Shown here in pieces: positions 57,200 to 64,000 of a stretch of DNA of 64,000 bases (position 1 is its first letter; each line of letters begins with the position of its first letter). This DNA comes from Onchidella celtica. Its lineage: Eukaryota; Mollusca; Gastropoda; Systellommatophora; Onchidiidae. The stretch lies in contig OZ007569.1 of NCBI GenBank assembly GCA_963931925.1, positions 17,897,045 through 17,961,044 on the forward strand, read 5' to 3'. Below the pieces are notes generated by a model. The model saw only the letters and a list, made by a program, of their open reading frames with translations, was not told where the DNA came from and did no database searches. Made by a program: the position numbers and the translations under genes.

Positions 57200-57995
57200 C
57201 TGCCTATACAGATTTATCCTTCTATCTCTACTTTTTACAAAAATTTAGATCAGTCTTAATTTGCCAGAGAAAATGTTATCCCTGTTTCCTAAAACTACAG
57301 TAACTGGTTTTGACTACTTTTCAGGAGAAGCAAAAAAATGTTTTATTTCAGCACAACTGGTCTAGTGATGAAGACTTTTTGAAAGTTCGCTATTTGATTA
57401 TTTCTCAGGTTAGAAGTTAAGAGCCAAGATCATTTAATGCAGCTTAGAATGTGGTTGACCGCATATATGTATAAAAATAGATTTTTTGAATTTTTGGATG
57501 GTGACAAAGTATCCTATCATTCCTGGACAAATTGGGAAGGTACCTAACCTCCGGGTGTAGATTTTGAAGTGTTAAAAAGTCTTCTCTGTAAAGTTTAACT
57601 TCAAGATTTTATGAGCGATTTTCTCAAATCATGCTGATGTGGCCATGGAGATGGAGTAAAGCAGTCCTGGGCTGATGAAATACAACTCTACATGTTTGTA
57701 CAAACTTCAAATTTTATCATTTGCAAAGTATCGGAACTTTATGCCTCTCATATTGTCACTATCTCCCAAAACTCTAGTAAACTTTTCGGCAACTTTTCAG
57801 GAGAAGCCTAACACTGTTTTATTTTTTAAAAAACTGTTGAATTTTAGCAATGTGGCTGGTCACCACTGGTCTAGTGACGATAGATTTTTGAAAGTTTGCT
57901 ATTCAATTATTTTTGGCTAGGGAATATGTGATCATTTGATGTAGCTTTGAATGTAGTGGAATGTATATAAAATGAATTTTTTCGAATATTTGAGT
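57200..57995. repeat. Diverged duplication, about 476 bp apart
   Basis: CTTTTCAGGAGAAGC (57317 and 57793), GGTCTAGTGA and GTTTGCTATT-like blocks recur in the same order in two roughly 300-bp units. No coding frame is shared. Confidence 0.7.
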
Positions 57996-59020
57996 GTGCC
58001 ATATACACGTGTAATATACGTGCATGTGCTGTTATTGTTGATATTATTAAGGGTGTGATTGGATGTCACCTTGTTTGGTTGATTATTAGTTAGAGATGTG
58101 ATTGTATTGATGTGAAGTCTGTGAGACTGCCTCTGCGGTGATACGGACTATAAACCCATCTTTATTTATTTATTATTACTACAGTCGTAAGCAACAGTGA
58201 TGATATCTTGTAGATCAAGAGTTTATTGACTCCTATGCCAGGAATTAGTTTTTACACCAAGTTAAAATATGCCTTATGCATTTATAAGTCACATTAAAAG
58301 TATTAGAGCTCACTTTAATTTCATTGGTATACGGTTTACAATTCCTTATGTTAGCCTTTAATTTTGTAGAAAGAAACTTAATATTGTAATTAATTATATT
58401 TTTTAAATCTTTATTTTTATACACTTGTTAATTTTATTCACATTTTAAATTTTACATATGACCACAAATGGGAACATGTAACAACCATTCATTTTCAATT
58501 CCTTCGCAAAAACGGCGAGGTGGTAATAGAGGTTAAGATGAAAGACAGGCGGGAAATACTTCACAATGATTCACATACATGTACGATCATTGGATAAGAA
58601 ATATATGATGGGCCGTGAAAAAAGAAAAAGAATTTTTTTTCTGTGATGAGTATTCGGTCCAAATTATGTGTATTTCCAGAAAGAGTGGAATGGAACAGTT
58701 CATAGAATTTTCTGCATCATTTCCTAATGGTTAGTGTGGCACATTTTAGAAATTTCAAATGTGTAAAATAATCAGAAAGTCATTTGGATACAAATGCGGT
58801 TACAGTATTTTATTCAGCTCTTTGGCATATTGCTAGAGGACAGAATATTTACTCATGACCCCATGCCACGGTTTTGCTTATCTTGCAGTTATATTATGAT
58901 AGTAATGCAGTGCATTAGTATTGCTGACTAAACGGGATTGGCGTAAATGTCACTGTCAGTGAATATATTAGTGTGAAGTACCAGTTACATTGGGAAAGAA
59001 ATGACTCAGATCTAGATATA
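57996..59020. other. Non-coding stretch
   Basis: No gene, repeat family or transposon recognised. Confidence 0.5.
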
Positions 59021-59240
59021 GCGTGTTGTGTTGGACACATAGTTTGAAGTCAGTTAATGGCAGTATAGCAAAACCACCAGTACCATTTACATGTACTAAT
59101 TGGTTACAGTGCTCAACTTAGACCTTCAAGCGTGTCGTGTTGAACACATAGTTTGAGGTCAGCTTAATACATTGTATAGCACCGTACAGCAAAACTACGA
59201 GTACCATTTACATACTTTTATACTTAATAGCTGCACTGCC
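59021..59240. repeat. Tandem duplication, 109-bp period
   Basis: Two units start GCGTGTTGTGTTGGACACAT (59021) and GCGTGTCGTGTTGAACACAT (59130) and share AGTACCATTTACAT. Confidence 0.8.
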
Positions 59241-61325
59241 CACCACTCAGAGCTCTGCAGTTTTCACAAGGCCAGTTTCAACATTTTCACAGTGTTCATG
59301 CATTGTACAAGTAGTACATGCAGTTTTCAGGTCGCCTTAGCGACACTGTTGGAAAAGACAGGTTTCAGCAATGTCAAAAATCTTACTTTAATGGAGTTGG
59401 AGGGTAAACATGTAAGCAGCTAAAACTTCATGATAACATGATCAAAAATTATGGAACTTTGCGTACAGCTTCAATTTTATACGATGTATTACGCACACAC
59501 ATCCATTCTAGAGCAAATCCAGTTCATAAGATTACATGAACATGTGCTTCTTGCGATGTTTTAACCCGCAAGTTATGAGATCTATTTTTGTCGAGTAGAA
59601 TCGACAAGTGTAAAGCGGAAGTTTCGTTCTTCGCCTCTCTTTTCACATTGAGAAGGCCAAACATTAACGAACGTCACAATAAAATTCGCTCATCGGGCTG
59701 TTTGTGATTATAACGATTGCAGTGATAACTGCATGATGTTTGAAGAATCAGGGTTGAAGCTCCAAGTGGAGCAGGACTACGGGAGAGATTCAAGGGAAGA
59801 CAATCGCGACAAACCTTTGATAAGTGTTTCGGCCCTTGACTTCCTTGCGCTTTTAATTAATGTTGATGATGACAGTTATATAATTTCGTCACGGTCATTC
59901 CAAAACTGCTTAAGTCATCTTTGTAATTTGAATACGTTCCGCTAACAAAAGTCCAAACTGGTGATTTCGGTGGATGCGGGTTTTCCTTTAAAAACCCATG
60001 AAACAACGAAACAAAACGATGTAACTGTTGAACAGTGCCGCACGGCTGTCTGGTTAAAGTGAGCAGTTCATCTCAAAACACCAAAAAATGACTTAAGCAA
60101 TTGTGGAATGACTGTGACGATATGGCTTTAAACTGTCAGTGACAGAGGCTGTGTGTCCTCACACAGAGACTAGATTTGGATAACACCACACCTGTCACGC
60201 ACACCCACTCACCCACCCACCACAAACACCCACACAGTTACATGTATACACACACATGATGGCATAACAAACCGGGATGGGCCTATAGCCAAAACACAGG
60301 ACTAGTGACCTGTACCTGTTATTTTCAAACATGTCAAAACAATCTGATGCCAAGAACCTTTCAAGAACATTAAAACACAACAAGATTCCGCCTAAAGATT
60401 ATAAGGTTGGTTAAAACAAAAACAGCCCAGGATTAAAAATTTAAAAAGAAAAAAAATCTTCATCGTAACAGCCAGAGTTTTTGGTTGAAAGAAAAGTCTC
60501 AAATTCCCTGAAAATCACGACCTTAGTTCTTGTATATTCCAACTCCTCTTTATGCACTCCTGAGAAATTAGACATCAAACGTTTGCGGCTTTGTTATTAT
60601 AATGAGTTGGAATAAATCGGAACTGTGAAACAGCTTGATAAATGCCACAACGCATTTTAAGTAAAGGTCAAATTTTGTTTATACCTCTTCTACACACTGA
60701 ACGATCTCCAGTTTTTGGGAAACTGGAGATGAATAAACAAAAACTAAGATCGCCAAATGACAAAAGAATTTAGTTCATACGCCCCAAGCAAGTTTATAGA
60801 AATTTCATATCTAATAGTACTACTGTGGGTGAGACCAGTGATGGACCTGTACATTTTGGGACCCTGCAGCTTGAACCGTTATGGGCCCCTTCGCAACCAG
60901 CAACAACCGGACAATATTCAAATTTGGAAGTTTCATCAGGGCCCCCCCCCCCCGGGATTAGGGGCCCTGAAGCTTAAGCTCTAGTTTCATATTAGGATCG
61001 TCACAGGATGAGGCTGTGATGATCTTGCCCGGGACGAGTCTTGTTTGTTTATCGCCAGGCTGAAAATTAAAAATGACACGCTGTGTCGGCCGATTGTCAG
61101 TGGAGAGAATCGATGAAGCGACGCCGTGTGACACTCAACTGACTCGTCACTCATGATGGTGGTATTGCTTTCAGCCGAGCTTCATGCCTAATGCTCTTTA
61201 TTGTTTCTGTTGTTTTTAAGGTCAGACGGGCGGGGACCCAGAGATTGCTTGACAATGTTGTTGTTGTATTTTGTTATCAACAAACTATAAGCTGTGGTCA
61301 ATGTGGAATGTAAGAACAGCAATAA
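59241..61325. other. Stretch without a supported gene
   Basis: A possible small exon is bounded by TTTTCAG| and GAGG|GTAAAC at 59330-59403. A short frame begins at 59733 (MMFEESGLKLQVEQDYGRDS) downstream of an ETS-like AGCGGAAGT. Neither is recognised. A perfect 11-bp hairpin lies at 60704-60730, an AC-rich tract at 60190-60250, and a run of twelve C at about 60943-60954. Confidence 0.4.
60704..60730. repeat. Perfect 11-bp inverted repeat (hairpin)
   Basis: The arms ATCTCCAGTTT and AAACTGGAGAT are separated by TTGGG. It is not followed by a U-run and not long enough for a typical miRNA precursor. Function unknown. Confidence 0.8.
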
Positions 61326-61329
61326 CCGA

Positions 61330-61675
61330 GGTTCCCACATGCCCTTAAAAGTCCTTAATGTCCTTGATTTTTCAAAAGTTGATTTCAAAGCCCCGAAAGG
61401 GCCTTTGTTTTCAAAATTAATGCAAAAGTACCAGGTTGTTATAAATTTCTTTTCTTTTCGTTCTGTTATGTTGTGGTTTTGCAAATTTCGATTTTTTATA
61501 TTTTAAAAAAAATGTTTTTATGTTTTATTCCAACTCAAAGGCTCGTCTTTAACAATTTTTGATCCGACTGAAAGAGTTCAGAAAGTATAAAAAGTCGCTT
61601 AAAAATCCTTGGTTTTTGTCCAAGAAAATCCTTAGAAGTCCTTAGTTTTGATTATCAAGGACTTGTGAGAAGCCC
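61330..61675. mobile_element. hAT-like non-autonomous element (about 345 bp)
   Basis: The left end is GGTTCCCACATGCCCTTAAA; the right end, inverted, reads GGGCTTCTCACAAGTCCTTG. AAGTCCTTA words are repeated near both ends, as in a widespread hAT MITE group. No 8-bp target duplication is clear. Confidence 0.5.
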
Positions 61676-62351
61676 GAATAATACACTTGCATGATAGTAT
61701 CATCAATCTCCTTGCAGGGTCGTATTGATTGGTGTAATGTTAAAGATCTGGCATTATAAACGTTGCTAAGAAAACAATTTATCTCTTTGACCTGTAAGAT
61801 CCAACGTTTGCTAACCTCTTATCGTTGATAAACACGAGTCATGTTTACACCAGGCAAGCTATATTTGGCATGGTGGAGTGCGTCAGAAGCCTTTGCGACA
61901 TTCAATTGCTCGCGGACACGCCCTCTTGCTTAGACTTGATGACTACACACATTCTTGATCTCAGAAGTCAAAGGCGGTGTGATTTCATCTGTTCTGACGT
62001 CCTTTGAAATCACAGTTTTGCTAAGACTTGTTTGATTTTCATCGAAACTAAGGCGACATATTTGAGACTCGCAGAGACAGCCCATGGAAACCTGAGCATT
62101 GCGTGGCCTCATTAAAAAGTTATGAAATACCACAGTTCGATAGTTCGTCTCTGTGACATCTTATAATTTACCCTGTTGCGACTTGAATCGACTGGGTGTG
62201 AGCTGGCGCCTTGTCTTGAAAACTGCTTGAGGTTCAAATACGAGTGGGAAGGGAAAAGTAAAAAAAAAAAAAAAAGAAAAAAGATAATTGCATGGGTGTG
62301 AAAGTGAAAACGAGCAAAAGCCGGATTCGTACCAACACAGTGCGTTCTTTT

Positions 62352-62657
62352 GGTATGGACCCTTTTCATTTACCGTCCTCCATATCACGTGATTTTCAAA
62401 CAAAATGGCGGCGTGCCCAACTTGTAGGGCGGAAGCGGAGAACAACGGTCGAACGATGCCATCCTCTTGTTGGGCACCCAACTGTACAAGCCCGTTACGT
62501 GCTAGTTCTGGCATAAAACTGCATCTTTGCTTAGACTATGCAGATATTCAGATGCCATCACTAAGGTAAGTGGAGGTTTTTGCCCTACACGGTGCTTTTC
62601 GAAGCCGTGCAGCTCCCCGCAAACAACCGTAACGCGGAAGTGAAAAGGGTCTATACC
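62352..62657 (+). mobile_element. P-element-like (THAP) TIR element, 306 bp
   Basis: The left end GGTATGGACCCTTTTCATTT and the inverted right end GGTATAGACCCTTTTCACTT match closely and continue into CCG. The interior holds a short promoter-like segment with the palindromic E-box TCACGTGA (62385-62392) and a first exon with a THAP-type N-terminus. P-element transposases carry an N-terminal THAP DNA-binding domain, so an internally deleted P-like element is the simplest reading. No 8-bp target duplication was found. The alternative is a host THAP gene promoter with chance inverted repeats. Confidence 0.5.
62405..62565 (+). pseudogene. First exon of a THAP-type protein, partial
   Basis: The ATG in AAAATGGCGG opens MAACPTCRAEAENNGRTMPS, followed by SCWAPNCTSPLRASSGIKLH. 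The MPSxCxAxxC pattern with a nearby GIxxH is the N-terminal half of a THAP zinc finger (C2CH). The HRFP that normally follows is not visible (LCLDYADIQ instead), and the second Cys/His pair is absent. The frame ends at a good donor CTAAG|GTAAGT at 62565. It sits inside inverted repeats, hence the link to a P-like transposon. No downstream exon is seen. Confidence 0.5.
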
Positions 62658-63660
62658 CATAGATATACACTAGTGAACGGGTATACCATATTTGTAGAAT
62701 TCTCTACGAAATAATTCGTCACTATGCTCAAATTTATCATGATTACTGAACGTTTCATTCGATTGTGCTCTGTTTCTGTCTTCATCTGTCAGTTTGTGTA
62801 CTATTTGTTTGTTTATTTATATATATATAATATATTTATATAAAATATGATGATTGCATTCTGTTATATTCAACTACAAGAAGGAAAGTACATGTACATG
62901 TAGCCTACCATATTACATGTATAAGGTTAATGAGTTAAATTTGGGTAACTAATCTCCTTTTGGCTTCTACCAATTCATCCTTTACTTTCACCAAACGCAC
63001 AGCTAGCTATGCTATCGTTTTACATAAGAATACGGTAAACAGCAAAAACAATTTTTTTTACAGGCGGTGCAATAGAAAACGATTTCTCGTTGCACGCTGC
63101 TTTTTTCTTTGTTCAGTTTCCAATTTTGCCATGTTCAAAAGGAAGTATAGGTCGTAAAAAAGTATCACCTTGAAAACTTGAGCATATTTCATTCATTCTA
63201 TGACGTTTTGAAAATGAATTTTATCTAGATTTGGCAAATACAGTCTTTTTCCGTAATTGGGCATCACTGATGTGACGTGGCCCTGGACTGTCAGATTATT
63301 ATTACAACAAGCAGAAGGAAAACAGGACACACATAAAATATGTATTTTCTTCACCAACTCATTGGAAACAACTGGTAGTCCAGGGGAAGATTTGAAGAAG
63401 GATGTAAATGTATTAAAGCGTAGGAGCTGTATTAAGTGACTGTGAGGTGCATGTATTTTAAAAGAGTATTCTTATTAAAGGAAGGAAAATGGAAAGGTTA
63501 AAATCGTTGGATATGACAGTGATGCCCTGGTAATGGTATGGCAAATAGTAGGATTTATAGTAGGATCTGTCACACAAATGATAAGAAGAGACAAAGAGAA
63601 AGAGAAAGAAATAAATAACAGATAAAACGACAGATGAAAAAACGAACACATGTTATGTAT
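62658..63660. other. Non-coding stretch
   Basis: AT-rich with a short TA repeat (62817-62840). No gene recognised. Confidence 0.5.
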
Positions 63661-63661
63661 C

Positions 63662-63977
<316 letters not shown>

Positions 63978-64000
63978 AAAGACATAAAAACAGGAGAGAA

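Noticed and set aside
59172-59423. Possible exon encoding VALATLLEKTGFSNVKNLTLM
   Set aside because: Plausible splice borders, but no homology recognised, no neighbouring exons, and next to a local duplication. Kept only as a note.
62161-62514. Minus-strand 117-residue frame
   Set aside because: Runs across a poly-A tract and the THAP-like exon in antisense; no protein character.

Overview
The window looks like ordinary AT-rich animal nuclear DNA: long introns with GT-AG borders, many decayed transposons, microsatellites and no operon-like packing. The one host gene I can identify reads most like an invertebrate (lophotrochozoan, perhaps mollusc) orthologue. The species assignment is inference.

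Main gene: a plus-strand orthologue of CCDC9 (coiled-coil domain-containing protein 9, DUF4594 family, a probable exon-junction-complex-associated RNA-binding protein). Fourteen coding exons with matching phases run from 20510 to the stop codon at 51254-51256. A further exon from 52295 probably carries most of the 3' UTR. The exon holding the start codon was not found and should lie upstream of 20510. The readable part is about 1,124 residues, roughly twice human CCDC9. It has an N-terminal coiled coil, RG-rich tracts, the conserved family core, and a long low-complexity C-terminus. That C-terminus contains an excellent PAM2 (poly(A)-binding-protein MLLE-binding) motif, an acidic tract and seven tandem 16-residue repeats.

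Left flank (1-20.5 kb): a 5'-truncated CR1/L2-like LINE with a long reverse transcriptase frame (minus strand, about 358-2110), a 265-bp mariner deletion derivative that still encodes the transposase C-terminus (9247-9511), and two short inverted-repeat elements (18028-18270 and 18944-19557). The rest is non-coding as far as I can see.

Introns (20.6-50.3 kb) are loaded with mobile DNA. A 1.1-kb piggyBac-like element sits in a 44-bp tandem repeat with a perfectly readable empty site. There are smaller TTAA-flanked elements, three more copies of the 18028 element (one partial), an LTR-like block, an N-terminal Helitron gene fragment, and a TA-flanked inverted-repeat element.

Right flank (52.3-64 kb): a diverged tandem array, a further TTAA-flanked element, several local duplications, a hAT-like element, a 306-bp inverted-repeat element carrying a THAP-type first exon (P-element-like), and a GATA microsatellite at the end. 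Interest centres on the expanded CCDC9 protein with its PAM2 motif, and on the well-dated insertions in its introns.
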